A stretch of 64,000 nucleotides of DNA, taken from positions 253,001 through 317,000 of the forward strand of contig NC_092674.1 of assembly GCF_964355755.1 (NCBI RefSeq), given 5' to 3'. How positions within the stretch are numbered: position 1 is the stretch's first letter; the number at the start of each line of letters is the position of its first letter. The translations under genes were made by a program, and so were the position numbers. Origin of the DNA: Antedon mediterranea (taxonomy: Eukaryota; Echinodermata; Crinoidea; Comatulida; Antedonidae). The notes below the pieces were generated by a model. That model was not told where the DNA came from. It worked only from the letters and a program-made list of their open reading frames with translations, and made no database searches. Shown here piece by piece: positions 49,801-60,775 of this stretch.

Positions 49801-51036
49801 AAAACCAATGTATTTGGTGATTAATTTTACCCAATTTTTCTTTTTTTTTCAGAGTTGGTGTTGAAGATGATGATGAACAACAAGGACACCATGTAGATTC
49901 AGTAAGTATGATACTTAAAAAGTGTAAGTATGATACTTACATTCAAGGGATTTCAAAACACAGTGGTGTGCTATTTGTTTTTATTTAACATCTTATGTTG
50001 ACAAATCTATGCTATGTTGACAAATCAATTAATAAAACATACTGTATAAGGAAGAACTATAATTGAACTTGGCTTTGAACCATCTAAATATTTCTTTTTA
50101 AAATATTTCCAAAAATAAGTGGATTAACTTTTCATGTATTGTCTCAAAACAGGGTACAATAGAACATCAGTTGCATCGTCAACGGCAAAAAGAGAAACAA
50201 GCTAAGATAGTTGCTCTGTGGTATGAATTTGACTTTAAGTATCCTTTTCTGATCAATGTAATGTTTAGTTATGACACGGATGTTTTTCTAGTAAGAATTT
50301 GTTTTCGAATTAATTTGTATAAAACACTTTAACCTTACTAATTAGCTAATTCTTTTACCATCTGCAAAAGATGTCCTTTGTGAAAACCTTTGCAGTTTGG
50401 TAACTTTACTACTGCTACTATAAACTGGAAAATTATTATTTTTTTGTTGAACCAAATAATACATACACAAATGGTATAAACACCTTTAGTGATGTTTCGT
50501 TGACATACTGTGAACTTCTTCAAACTACTGTTTGGAATAGTCTGTACAGTCTGGGAGACGCTGTGTAGTACCACCAGTAGTCTTGTTGTTGCTACTATGT
50601 TTACTATGTGCTCCTTAACTTTTATGAAGATATATGAAACCAATTTTTACAAATAAAGGAGCAGACTTGAGAGAAACGTTACCAGCATGCTGTCTACCAG
50701 TAGCACACTGTCTTATAAAACAGGTAAACAATTAATTAAAAAAAATTGAAATAACAGTTTTGAGTTTTGAGATAGGTATGAAAGATGAACTAGAACTGAT
50801 ACAAAAGCACACACTTCATTTGCATAATTAATATTTTTTAGGATGAAATGATCGTAGAAGACAGCGACACAGATTTTATATTATCGGAAGATGATATTGC
50901 ACCAACTGACTCTAATCAAGACACTCCTTCAGACACATTACCAGAAGATGATGCTGCTCTTGATGGTGACCTTGGGTTAGGAGCAACTAAACTGCAAGGG
51001 ATTCCACCAATGCCTAGCCAGCAAACTATTATATGA
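42930..51036 (+). CDS. SLC9A9: Organellar Na+(K+)/H+ exchanger, SLC9A6/7/9 type
   Basis: Exons: 42930-43179, 46469-46686, 46834-46911, 47060-47136, 47249-47349, 47522-47627, 47839-47965, 48315-48420, 48523-48611, 48803-48916, 49061-49172, 49585-49738, 49853-49901, 50153-50238, 50630-50723, 50842-51036; 1956 nt, 651 residues. The start gives a signal-like [18 protein letters not shown], then a membrane helix ending [15 protein letters not shown], characteristic of NHE6/7/9. Core motifs: [19 protein letters not shown] (about 162-182), [16 protein letters not shown], the transport ND in [15 protein letters not shown] (about 268-269), [42 protein letters not shown]. The cytosolic tail ends [13 protein letters not shown] then an acidic stretch. 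The family exchanges luminal protons for Na+ or K+ in endosomes. Three introns are U12-type and one is GC-AG. The symbol marks the subfamily only; 6, 7 and 9 cannot be separated here. Confidence 0.92.
43276..44310. mobile_element. 1.04-kb CGGACC-rich inverted-repeat element in the exchanger's first intron
   Basis: The left end tgtcacgacaaatatggtcc and the right end (gactgattttggtgtgaca) are imperfect inverted complements; inner blocks ctgtccggccggacc and ggtccggccggacag mirror exactly. A 4-bp repeat gagg flanks it (43272-43275, 44311-44314). The body carries a LINE 3'-end fragment, suggesting a nested insertion or an old composite. The superfamily is unknown. Confidence 0.6.
43738..43895 (+). 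mobile_element. LINE 3'-end fragment with (ATA)n tail
   Basis: The translation around 43750-43800 gives [14 protein letters not shown], like the C-terminus of CR1/L2-type reverse transcriptases, followed by acgctttataaattttgata and an (ATA/TAA)n run at about 43867-43893, the usual 3' tail of such elements. Confidence 0.55.
44320..45200. other. Exchanger intron sequence, no further feature
   Basis: A phrase related to ggtatgtca recurs at about 44571 and 44599, but I could not define an element. Confidence 0.35.
45203..46245. repeat. 43-bp minisatellite, about 24 copies, exchanger first intron
   Basis: The unit is tttcaatcaaataatatg, aaacgaagactagtgctatt, tgcac. Two units carry a 4-base insertion (gctacagtattt, near 45495 and 46060), two carry aaacaaag with tgctc, and two carry ctattgct. 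The second 4-base-insert unit, like the first, is followed by standard units, a hint of segmental duplication inside the array. It ends about 220 bp before exon 46469. Confidence 0.95.
47966..48314 (+). other. U12-type AT-AC intron in the exchanger
   Basis: The donor is atatccttta, the textbook AT-AC minor-spliceosome site. The acceptor is ac at 48313-48314, with the branch-like ttttacttaact about 14 nt upstream. Using these ends gives ...[15 protein letters not shown], matching the family (ALVTKFTK in human NHE6). No GT-AG alternative keeps the frame and the conserved residues. Confidence 0.9.
48421..48522 (+). other. GC-AG intron in the exchanger
   Basis: The donor reads cag|gcaagt and the acceptor caatag|gaattg. 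The junction gives [14 protein letters not shown] in frame. GC donors with an otherwise strong consensus are spliced by the major spliceosome. Confidence 0.85.
48917..49060 (+). other. U12-type GT-AG intron in the exchanger
   Basis: The donor is gtatccttt; a perfect branch site tccttaac lies about 14 nt before the acceptor ag at 49059-49060. The junction is [20 protein letters not shown]. Confidence 0.92.
49323..49574 (+). mobile_element. LINE reverse-transcriptase C-terminal fragment in exchanger intron
   Basis: A frame reads [32 protein letters not shown], then [15 protein letters not shown]. The PCYTxxRxLxxxxQxLLVVPR and FKxxLKTYLF pattern is the typical C-terminus of CR1/L2-like reverse transcriptases. 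It abuts exon 49585, whose acceptor follows directly. Confidence 0.65.
50239..50629 (+). other. U12-type GT-AG intron in the exchanger
   Basis: The donor is gtatcctttt; the branch site tccttaac sits about 11 nt before the acceptor ag at 50628-50629. The junction gives [18 protein letters not shown], matching the NHE6/9 tail. Confidence 0.92.
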
Positions 51037-53227
51037 AAGCCATTTTTATGAAATTATCAGAAGATGATTCTGCTCTTGATGGTTACCTTGGGTTAGGAGC
51101 AACTAAACTACAAGGGATTCCACCAATGCCTAGCCAGCAAACTATTATATGAAAGCCATTTTTATGAAATTATCAGAAGATGATTCTGCTCTTGATGGTG
51201 ACCTTGGGTTAGGAGCAACTAAACTACAAGGGATTCCACCAATGCCTAGCCAGCAAACTATTATATGAAAGCCATTTTTATGAAATTACCAGAAGATGAT
51301 TCTGCTCTTGATGGTGACCTTGGGTTTGGAGCAACTAAACTACAAGGGATTCCACCAATGCCTAGCCAGCAAACTATTATATGAAAGCCATTTTTATGAA
51401 ATTACCAGAAGATGATTCTGCTCTTGATGGTGACCTTGGGTTTGGAGCAACTAAACTACAAGGGATTCCACCAATGCCTAGCCAGCAAACTATTATATGA
51501 AAGCCATTTTTATGAAATTACCAGAAGATGATTCTGCTCTTGATGGTGACCTTGGGTTGGAGCAACTAAACTACAAGGGATTCCACCAATGCCTAGCCAG
51601 CAAACTATTATATGAAAGCCATTTTTATGAAATTACCAGAAGATGATTCTGCTCTTGATGGTGACCTTGGGTTAGGAGCAACTAAACTACAAGGGATTCC
51701 ACCAATGCCTAGCCAGCAAACTATTATATGAAAGCCATTTTTATGAAATTACCAGAAGATGATTCTGCTCTTGATGGTGACCTTGGGTTTGGAGCAACTA
51801 AACTACAAGGGATTCCACCAATGCCTAGCCAGCAAACTATTATATGAAAGCCATTTTTATGAAATTACCAGAAGATGATTCTGCTCTTGATGGTGACCTT
51901 GGGTTAGGAGCAACTAAACTGCAAGGGATTCCACCAATGCCTAGCCAGCAAACTATTATATGAAAGCCATTTTTATGAAATTACCAGAAGATGATTCTGC
52001 TCTTGATGGTGACCTTGGGTTAGGAGCAACTAAACTGCAAGGGATTCCACCAATGCCTAGCCAGCAAACTATTATATGAAAGCCATTTTTATGAAATTAT
52101 CAGAAGATGATTCTGCTCTTGATGGTGACCTTGGGTTTGGAGCAACTAAACTGCAAGGGATTCCACCAATGCCTAGCCAGCAAACTATTATATGAAAGCC
52201 ATTTTTATGAAATTACCAGAAGATGATTCTGCTCTTGATGGTGACCTTGGGTTTGGAGCAACTAAACTGCAAGGGATTCCACCAATGCCTAGCCAGCAAA
52301 CTATTATATGAAAGCCATTTTTATGAAATTACCAGAAGATGATTCTGCTCTTGATGGTGACCTTGGGTTTGGAGCAACTAAACTACAAGGGATTCCACCA
52401 ATGCCTAGCCAGCAAACTATTATATGAAAGCCATTTTTATGAAATTACCAGAAGATGATTCTGCTCTTGATGGTGACCTTGGGTTTGGAGCAACTAAACT
52501 ACAAGGGATTCCACCAATGCCTAGCCAGCAAACTATTATATGAAAGCCATTTTTATGAAATTACCAGAAGATGATTCTGCTCTTGATGGTGACCTTGGGT
52601 TTGGAGCAACTAAACTACAAGGGATTCCACCAATGCCTAGCCAGCAAACTATTATATGAAAGCCATTTTTATGAAATTACCAGAAGATGATTCTGCTCTT
52701 GATGGTGACCTTGGGTTTGGAGCAACTAAACTGCAAGGGATTCCACCAATGCCTAGCCAGCAAACTATTATATGAAAGCCATTTTTATGAAATTACCAGA
52801 AGATGATTCTGCTCTTGATGGTGACCTTGGGTTAGGAGCAACTAAACTACAAGGGATTCCACCAATGCCTAGCCAGCAAACTATTATATGAAAGCCATTT
52901 TTATGAAATTACCAGAAGATGATTCTGCTCTTGATGGTGACCTTGGGTTAGGAGCAACTAAACTGCAAGGGATTCCACCAATGCCTAGCCAGCAAACTAT
53001 TATATGAAAGCCATTTTTATGAAATTACCAGAAGATGATTCTGCTCTTGATGGTGACCTTGGGTTAGGAGCAACTAAACTACAAGGGATTCCACCAATGC
53101 CTAGCCAGCAAACTATTATATGAAAGCCATTTTTATGAAATTATCAGAAGATGATTCTGCTCTTGATGGTGACCTTGGGTTTGGAGCAACTAAACTACAA
53201 GGGATTCCACCAATGCCTAGCCAGCAT
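50937..53227. repeat. 116-bp array built from the exchanger's last exon and stop codon, about 20 copies
   Basis: The first unit is the coding end of the exchanger ([20 protein letters not shown], then [12 protein letters not shown] and TGA at 51034-51036) plus about 19 bp of 3' UTR. The unit then repeats with period 116 (gattctgctc at 51066 and 51182) to 53227; 19 units carry the stop and the last is truncated. Each later unit opens with atgaaatta(c/t)cagaagat, so nearly all encode a free-standing 34-residue frame ending at the same stop. Fixed difference from the true exon: GCT to TCT at the second alanine. TTA/TTT and CTG/CTA variants are mixed. One unit (about 51556) has a 1-base deletion. 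Confidence 0.97.
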
Positions 53228-53303
53228 TGTTATTATAAATTGTCTTTTCTTCCAAGTCTACGATAATAATATGCTGAATCTGTTTTTTCTTTTTACAAAC
53301 ATG

Positions 53304-53640
53304 AACTTAGTAACTAATCTTAGTAACTAAACTTGGTAACTAAACTTAGTAACTAACTAAACTTAGTAACTAACTAAACTTTGTAACTAACTAAACTTTG
53401 TAACTAACTAAACTTAGTAACTAACTAAACTTAGTAACTAACTAAACTTAGTAACTAACTAAACTTAGTAACTAAACTTGGTAACTAAACTTGGTAACTA
53501 AACTTAGTAACTAACTAAACTTAGTAACTAACTAAACTTAATAACTAACTAAACTTAACTAACTAAACTTAGTAACGAACTAAACTTAGTAACGAACTAA
53601 ACTTAGTAACTAACTAAACTAACTAAACTTAGTAACTATC
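53304..53640. repeat. 17-bp/13-bp tandem repeat (taactaaacttag)
   Basis: taactaactaaacttag and the shorter taactaaacttag units alternate for about 340 bp, with single-base variants. Confidence 0.9.
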
Positions 53641-55338
53641 CATAAGCCCAATTTTTTACAGTTGTTACATTTACAAATCAAAATATTTCTGATCCGATGA
53701 CTTTAGTGTATTCACAATATATATTCAATAATTCTTGATATTCATATTTGTAATATACGATATTATTTGAGTTATGCATTATTATTACCATAATATACTA
53801 TATAGTTATATATATATATATATCTATTAATAAATTGTCGTTATTAATTTACAGTACTTATTATTAGATGTTAAGATTAGGTATGTATTCAGAAATTATA
53901 TTTGTATATATTCTTGTATTATTTTTATATGTAGTTAATAAAATTAATATCATTTTGATTTTATTATATGTATGTTTTTAAAGTATGTGTGTTATGAGAG
54001 GATCTACTTAGTCGATGTTTAAATTTTAATTTACCGATAATTTTCTTTTTATGACCTCTTGTTTTCTTCAATATTTATTGAAGTCATATTTTTGCTGCTG
54101 AATATAGAATGTAGAAGTACCAAACATTGTGATTATTTTCAGGTTTATTTTATCCATTTTTTGTGTACATTTGTATTGCAGCATATAGGGTATAAGAAAT
54201 ATTATAGCAAACACAATTTTGAAATTGACTAATAAATTTAAAAAGCTGAAACCTTTTATTGGTTAGATATTCCAATAGTTGGAAATACAATATTGTTGTG
54301 TTTTGTCAATGTTTATTACAATCAAATTGTAGACATTATGGATGTATAAATCGATGTAAATGATCAAATACGAAATCAATTTTAATATTAAAGTTCATGT
54401 ACAATATACAATGTCAACACAAATATAATTATATTGTCCCTTGAACAAAAATTATTTAAAACATTTGTTGTTCATATGCCGGTTTATCGTTACATATATT
54501 CTTTGACCAAAAATTGAATCGAAAACAAAATTATCTGGAAAATGAAAGTATTCAACGCGCATTATGTTGAAGAAGTCACTGTTTTACTGTTTACTACAGA
54601 TGTAGACAATGTTTTGGTTATAAAGTTGGTTTCACCTTCACTTTTTTTTAGTATCCCAACACGTTGCTAAATTAATTGCCGCCGGCGTTCCCCGTTTTTT
54701 TAAATAACGTAACGTTTAAACAGCTTTGTTAATCAAAGCCAATAAGTTAAAATTACAATATTTAGAGGTGATTATTCTAGATTTTATTGGTATTTGTTAC
54801 TGTAGAAAAGCAAGAATGGTGATATTGCACAAAATGAATCAACTTATTTTATGTTTAAGGTCTATAATGTCATACTTTATACAGTTATAACCTATTAAGA
54901 AGTTGGCAATAAATGTTATTTTATACAGGTTTTATAACCATAAATATGTCCATGTTTGATAATATTACTAAAAGTTGTAATTGTTTGCAAATGAATATTA
55001 AAAAAGTAAAAGATAAAACACTATAGGCCTAGTTTAGATGTCATTCATATTTTGTGAGGTACGTTGTAGGCCTCTCACAATTAATCATCTCATTACATTT
55101 GAAATTTAATAATTAGATCATTATGTGTATTAATATGTTTATATCTAGTTTTATAGGCTTTTATTTCGATTATATTGAACAATTCAATCATTCCAGCAAG
55201 GTTGAGGTGTTCAGTGTGCGTACCTTGATAAACGATTTTTGAACTAAAAATGTCCTACTTAAATTAATGTATAGTCATTCTGGACTGTGTAGTGACTGAG
55301 AATGTGAAGTTCTAAAAACGATAAATACCACGAGTCCG
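53641..55338. other. Intergenic AT-rich DNA
   Basis: No gene found. A (TA)n run is at about 53812-53825, and several aataaa/attaaa signals occur (for example near 53829 and 53937) that could end the exchanger transcript. Confidence 0.4.
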
Positions 55339-55379
55339 TACGCATTTATGGCGCGCCAAGCTGTCATTTATTCGGAAAT

Positions 55380-55836
55380 AAAGATATCTTAGTTTAAAAC
55401 TAAGATATCTTAGTTTAAAACTAAGATATCTCTATTAATAGAGATATCTCTATTAAAAACTAAGATATCTCTATTAAAAACTAAGATATCTCTATTTAAA
55501 ACTAAGATATCTTAGTTTTTAATAGAGATATCTCTATTAATAGAGATATCTTTATTAATAGAGATATCTCTATTAAAAACTAAGATATCTTAGTTTTAAA
55601 TAGAGATATCTTAGTTTTTAATAGAGATATCTTAGTTTTTAATAGAGATATCTCTATTAATAGAGATATCTCTATTAATAGAGATATTTCTATTTAAAAC
55701 TAAGATATCTCTATTAAAAACTAAGATATCTTAGTTTTTTAAAGAGATATCTCTATTAACAGAGATATCTCTATTTAAAACTAAGATATCTCTATTTAAA
55801 ACTAAGATATCTCTATTAATAGAGATATCTTAGTTT
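55380..55836. repeat. GATATC palindrome block, left
   Basis: Units ctaagatatctctatta or ttagagatatc-like, spaced about 20 bp, each palindromic around gatatc and joined by ttaat, aaaa or tttt linkers. The order of ctaag and ctctatt flanks is irregular. Confidence 0.9.
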
Positions 55837-56971
55837 TGTTTCCGGTTCAGTGTTTTATGGGTAATACGATTTTCCATCTGTGACTGAGGTAAGGTCAAGT
55901 TCCTATATTGTTAACATCGCAGTCCCAGTTGTAATATAGAGGCTATAATGAAATAAAATGGAACAGAGGCAGAAACAGAATGTTTCAGAAAAAAATGATG
56001 AGGCTTATAATGAGCACATAAACACTTTCCATAAAGATAAAAACCATTGTATTTGATCACTATTTAATTATGGATGATAGAAGTTTCTATGTACAATTTT
56101 GAATAAGTTTTCGTGAATTGTGAATGATAAAACAAAATTGAAATACCTTATTCTTATTTATCTGGTTCGCGGTCAATGCCTAGAAAATTGTTTATAAAAT
56201 ACGTGTTATTCCAGGTACAATCAGTGGGGAGGAGTAGAAGATGTAGATGAACAATTGTTATCTCCATGTTTGTAAAACGAAAAATAAATTTAAACGTGAA
56301 CACGTCGATACTCATTGCAATGAAACCGACTGTCGTCCTTTTGAGCGGTCTTATTTTATACAATATACTATTAATCGGAAAGGGAAAAAATACTATTTCG
56401 GAGAGAGCGCACCACATATTTATTAATTATTTATTTCGTTTTCTTTCAGTAGGGTAGCCCTCTCAGAAATAATATAAAAACTGCTCTTCCGATCCCGAGG
56501 GGCTCTACGACATGCACATTTCGTTTTCTTATAGTAGTGTAGCCCTCTCAATCAGTAATAATATAACAAAGTTTATGATGTCGATCCGTGTCCCTTTTCA
56601 CTTCTTTGCTAGATTTTTAACCTTCAAAGGCTCGGTATAACTATAAGAAGAGTTCACATCCCTTGGATCTGCCTTTTAATGATGCATGTTAAATGCATGC
56701 AACGTTTAGTACTTTTGTACAGTATTACAGCTCGAAACTCCACGAAATTAATACAGTACAACATCGGCTCCCCATCGGCTCTCAACAATTTAATTATAGT
56801 ATTTTTCAGTTTTTGTAGCACTGTAGCTTATACCTGTTTGACCTAGAAATCAACAACTATAAACACCTTGGTGGGATGTCCCTAATGGGTCATTAATCTT
56901 CCATTCTCAATGACACACTTCCACCACATTCACAACTATACCATTCCCTACATACTTTGCAACAGGAAACA
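55837..56971. other. Central part of the foldback element
   Basis: No transposase was found. A short repeat (tttcgttttctt(t/a)(c/t)agta, then gtagccctctca) occurs at about 56437 and 56519. Only short open frames are present. Confidence 0.5.
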
Positions 56972-57405
56972 AAACTAAGATATCTCTATTAATAGAGATA
57001 TCTCTATTAATAGAGATATCTCTATTAATAGAGATATCTTAGTTTTTAATAGAGATATCTTAGTTTTTAATAGAGATATCTCTATTAATAGAGATATCTC
57101 TATTAACTAAGATATCTCTATTAAAAACTAAGATATCTCTATTTAAAACTAAGATATCTTAGTTTTTAATAGAGATATCTCTATTAATAGAGATATCTCT
57201 ATTAATAGAGATATCTCTATTTAAAACTAAGATATCTTAGTTTTTAATAGATATCTTAGTTTTTAATAGAGATATCTTAGTTTTAAATAGAGATATCTCT
57301 GTTAATAGAGATATCTCTATTAATAGAGATATCTCTATTTAAAACTAAGATATCTCTATTTAAAACTAAGATATCTTTTTTAAAAACTAAGATATCTCTA
57401 TTGCT
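56972..57405. repeat. GATATC palindrome block, right
   Basis: The same units as the left block, in inverse arrangement relative to the element ends. Confidence 0.9.
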
Positions 57406-57723
57406 TGAATAAATGGCAGCTTGGCGCGCCATACGCATTATCGTAACTATGGTTTTTGACTCAATTATTTCACACACGCTCAATTAAAATGCTGCCACGG
57501 CCCAATGATTCCGGAGTAGTTTAAAGGTCAAACTTTTAATGTGTATAATAATATCAGCACCAGGCACTCAAGGCGTTTCATAGTACTGTACTCTCAAAGG
57601 ATTAAATGATTTATAGCATGGAAGTGATCATGAAAACAAGGAGTTCAGCAAGTACGTACGTACTGCATATAACCATGGCGGATGATATAACAATTCCCGC
57701 ATAATGCAAGAACTGTTTAAAGC

Positions 57724-59591
57724 ATGACTGTGTTGTGGAAATGTATTGTACCTTGTTTGTTTGTATCTTGTATTGTACTATTATATATAAGCTACTACGA
57801 TGGCACTACTTACTGGGGAAAGTCAATTATAAGACGTAGACCAAATATTTGTGTTACCAATTGCCGACACCAACCAGGAATTGGCGTAAGTATGCCTGTG
57901 ACTGTTTCGTCTATGATTAACAAACATTACCATGACTCACCGCAGAATAAGGAATTTCGATCTAATTACAGATCAAATTATAGACAAAGGGATTCCCTGA
58001 TAATGTTATTGGTATTATCCGTATTTTTCGCTCGCTGAGGCGCGGCGATCTAAACATGCTAATAATAGTTTATAGGCCATATTGCTTTCTAAAATGCCGC
58101 TAATTCTAATAATAGCTGAAGCCTATGGAAGTTATGGAACGCAAATTGTGGTGATAATAGGCATTATTTTAGGCCTACAGCACTAAATAAATGATACTGT
58201 AATTGAAACGCCGTGGCTGACGGTTCGGTTAGCCGTCGTGGGTATAGTCTGTAAAATACAAATATATTGTAGCAACAATAGTTGGATCTGAATCTTATTT
58301 AAAACTAAAGCCGAATTTCTACAGTAAAGCGAATTTGTTCGCGTGAATCGAAAGCGTCATCTTATACGCATGTGTAGAAAGGGATTTGGAAGGATGCGCA
58401 TGTGTAAGCTAAACATGTGGCATACAATAGAGTGACAATTGTGAAGAATTCCTCTAATTAGAGGATGGAAGTTATCTTGATATTCATGATCATCTCAAAC
58501 TTTGGACGATCACTAAAATAAACTTTTTTTTTCTATAGAAAGCTTTATCATGTTCTTTTCCGGTGCAAAAAATAGTTTTTGCAAAAACTCACAAGACAGC
58601 CAGTTCTACAGTAGCATCTATTATAGACAGATATGCCCTCAACCATCAATTGTCCGCGCCCGTCAGAGGTAACCTACTTGTCCACATTTCCAACTGTTTT
58701 CATTTTAAACACACCTTTATTTCGCCATCACATAAACTCGATATATTTAGTTCACATGTTCGTTATGATCATAAAGAGTTTGAATTAGCAATCCCTGGAG
58801 CGAAGCATGTTACAATCCTCAGAAATCCTATTGCACAATTTGAATCCGCATTTTCTTTCTTTAACGTTGCTAATCAGCTCAATATTTCAAATTTCACAAA
58901 TCCAATTGAAATATTTTTCGTCAAGCCTGATGAATACATCAACCACCGATTCTTTAGGTGGGAGACAGTGCATAATCATCAGTTATTTGACCTTGGATTT
59001 GATACCGCATTATCAAACAACACAGAACAAGTTGATTCCAAAATACAACAACTTTCAAATGACTTTGATTTCGTTATGATTACAGAATATTTTGATGAAT
59101 CTTTAATTTTACTTAAGCTCTTGCTATGTTGGGATTTTGATGATATCTTATATTTACCAAAAAACAAAAGAAGTTCTTCAAGCCGACATTATACATTATC
59201 GAACTCGACAATTGTAAATATTACAAGATGGAACGAAGCAGATATGAAATTATATAAACATTTTAATAATACATTTTGGAAAAAAGTAGATGAGTATGGA
59301 AATTATTTTCACGAACAATTACGCGAATTTAAAACTAGATTAAAAAGTATAAATGAAACGTGTATAACTGGTTCCAGGCAGGTAGAAAAGAAAAATCGTG
59401 GAGAAATATTATTTGAAGAATACGAACTGAACGATAACCTGTCATTTGATGATATTGGTGTTTGTAAAAGTCTGTTGCAAGAACATTCAGACTTGTTAAA
59501 ACTTATTAGAAAAGAAATGATAAAGGAAGGAAAGATTAGGCCTACTGATGACAATATTAACAAAAGAAAGCAGAAATGGAAAATTTGTTAA
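57724..59591 (+). CDS. Galactose 3-O-sulfotransferase family enzyme (galactosylceramide sulfotransferase-like)
   Basis: Two exons, 57724-57885 and 58539-59591; 1215 nt, 404 residues (vertebrate GAL3ST1 about 423). The start gives a type II signal-anchor (residues about 5-25, CIVPCLFVSCIVLLYISYY), so it is Golgi-lumenal. The 5' PAPS-binding loop KTHKTASSTV is at 70-79 and the 3' phosphate-binding HVTILRNPIAQFESAF at about 143-158. FVMITEYFDESLILLKLLL is the conserved downstream helix region. Several N-glycosylation sequons follow (NITRWN, NNTFW). It should move sulfate from PAPS to O-3 of galactose on glycolipid or glycan. The family is expanded in marine invertebrates, so the exact acceptor is unknown and no numbered symbol is given. 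An aataaa lies at 59637-59642. Confidence 0.9.
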
Positions 59592-59780
59592 AATCAAGAT
59601 TTTGAAGCAAATGAACATTATGTCACTGAAGACTAAAATAAATAAGTCATTTAAAAGATTTTATCTTAACACTTTTTGCCATACAAGCTCGACTGCTAAC
59701 CCTTTTTATTCACCTTCAAATTACGTAACTCCTTGTGTGTCTTTAGATTCACCAATTGTTATAACTAGATGGTACGCGAG

Positions 59781-60775
59781 TCGTGCCCACAACAGATAGT
59801 TCTCGAATACACAGTAATTTCAGCGTAAAAAAATGCTTTTTTTTTAATGTACGTACTGCAGGACGATAATAGTTATTGTCGTTTACAGAAATGAATAAAT
59901 AGACACGATGATTTATGTATTAAACTGAAATTAGCACACTGGAAATTACTTCCGAAAGAGAAACTTGTCACAAAATGAGTCCAAATTTGTTATTTGGACG
60001 CATTTAAACAAACCCAATTTGTGTTTTGTGTGTAACATTAGGGTTGAGGGATGGGGAAGAGGATATGGGTACAAAGAAGAGCAATGTTTTAATATATTCT
60101 TTATCTACTCAGTAACGAAATATGTTTTTCATGTTTGATAGGCCTATAAATAATATACCACTTGATACAGTAACACATTTGCAATTTAATACTTTGTTAA
60201 AACTTCACTGTTAATGTTATAGTCGATTGAAATAGCATGTACATGTAACGATACACGTACCACTAAAACGTTTATATCTTTGTAATTACAAACGTTGAGA
60301 AGCAACTGTCAGTAGTACAGTTTATTTGTACAGTATATTGCTTCGCTCGCGTACCATCTAGGTCGTGCCCACAGATGGTTCTCGAATACACAGTCATTTC
60401 AGCGTAAAAAAATGCTTTTTTTTTTTAATGTACGTACTGCAGTATGGGCGGCCATTAGGGCCAAAATAGACAAACGTTCCCGTACGAACAATTCCGCTCG
60501 TAGTTTACAGAAACGAATAAATAGACACGATGATTTATGTATTAAACTAAAATTAGCACACTTGGAATTACTTCCGAAAGAGAAACTTGTCACAAAATGA
60601 GTCCAGATTTGTTATTTGGACTCATACTTTGTTAAAACTGTCATAGTCGATTGAAATAGCATAGTACATGTAGTACACGTACCACTACAACGTTTATATT
60701 CTTTGTAATTATTAATTAATACAAACGTTGAGAAGCAACTGTCAGTACTACAGTTTATTTGTATATTGTACGTTC
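59781..60775. repeat. 582-bp-shift tandem duplication, two diverged copies
   Basis: tcgtgcccac starts copy 1 at 59781 and copy 2 at 60363. Shared blocks include ctcgaatacacag, ttcagcgtaaaaaaatgc, aatgtacgtactgcag, gacacgatgatttatg, gaaacttgtcacaaaatgag and aacgttgagaagcaactgtc. Copy 2 lacks about 150 bp present in copy 1 and copy 1 lacks about 45 bp present in copy 2. Copy 1 is bracketed by a 15-bp inverted repeat (tagatggtacgcgag at 59766, its complement at 60347). Confidence 0.85.
60443..60600 (+). pseudogene. Possible C-terminal coding exon, unknown protein
   Basis: After a tactgcag acceptor-like sequence a frame reads VWAAIRAKIDKRSRTNNSAR, SLQKRINRHDDLCIKLKLAH, LELLPKEKLVTK and stops at 60600. 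The tandem copy at 59875-59978 keeps the last 35 codons with one nonsense change (CGA to TGA) and a few substitutions. The composition is basic. I do not recognise it, and no upstream exon was found. It may be a dead exon or a repeat-borne frame. Confidence 0.3.

Larger units (their letters stand above)
55349..57431. mobile_element. 2.08-kb foldback element with GATATC palindrome blocks
   Basis: The termini tggcgcgccaagctg(t/c)c and the inverse complement begin and end the element; the repeats continue as atttattc. Flanks are tacgcattta (55339-55348) and tacgcattat (57432-57441), an 8-bp exact and about 10-bp imperfect duplication. Inside each terminus is a roughly 440-bp block of palindromic units around gatatc. 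The central part (55837-56970) is unique. The target duplication length fits a MULE-like or hAT-like element; unassigned. Confidence 0.85.
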
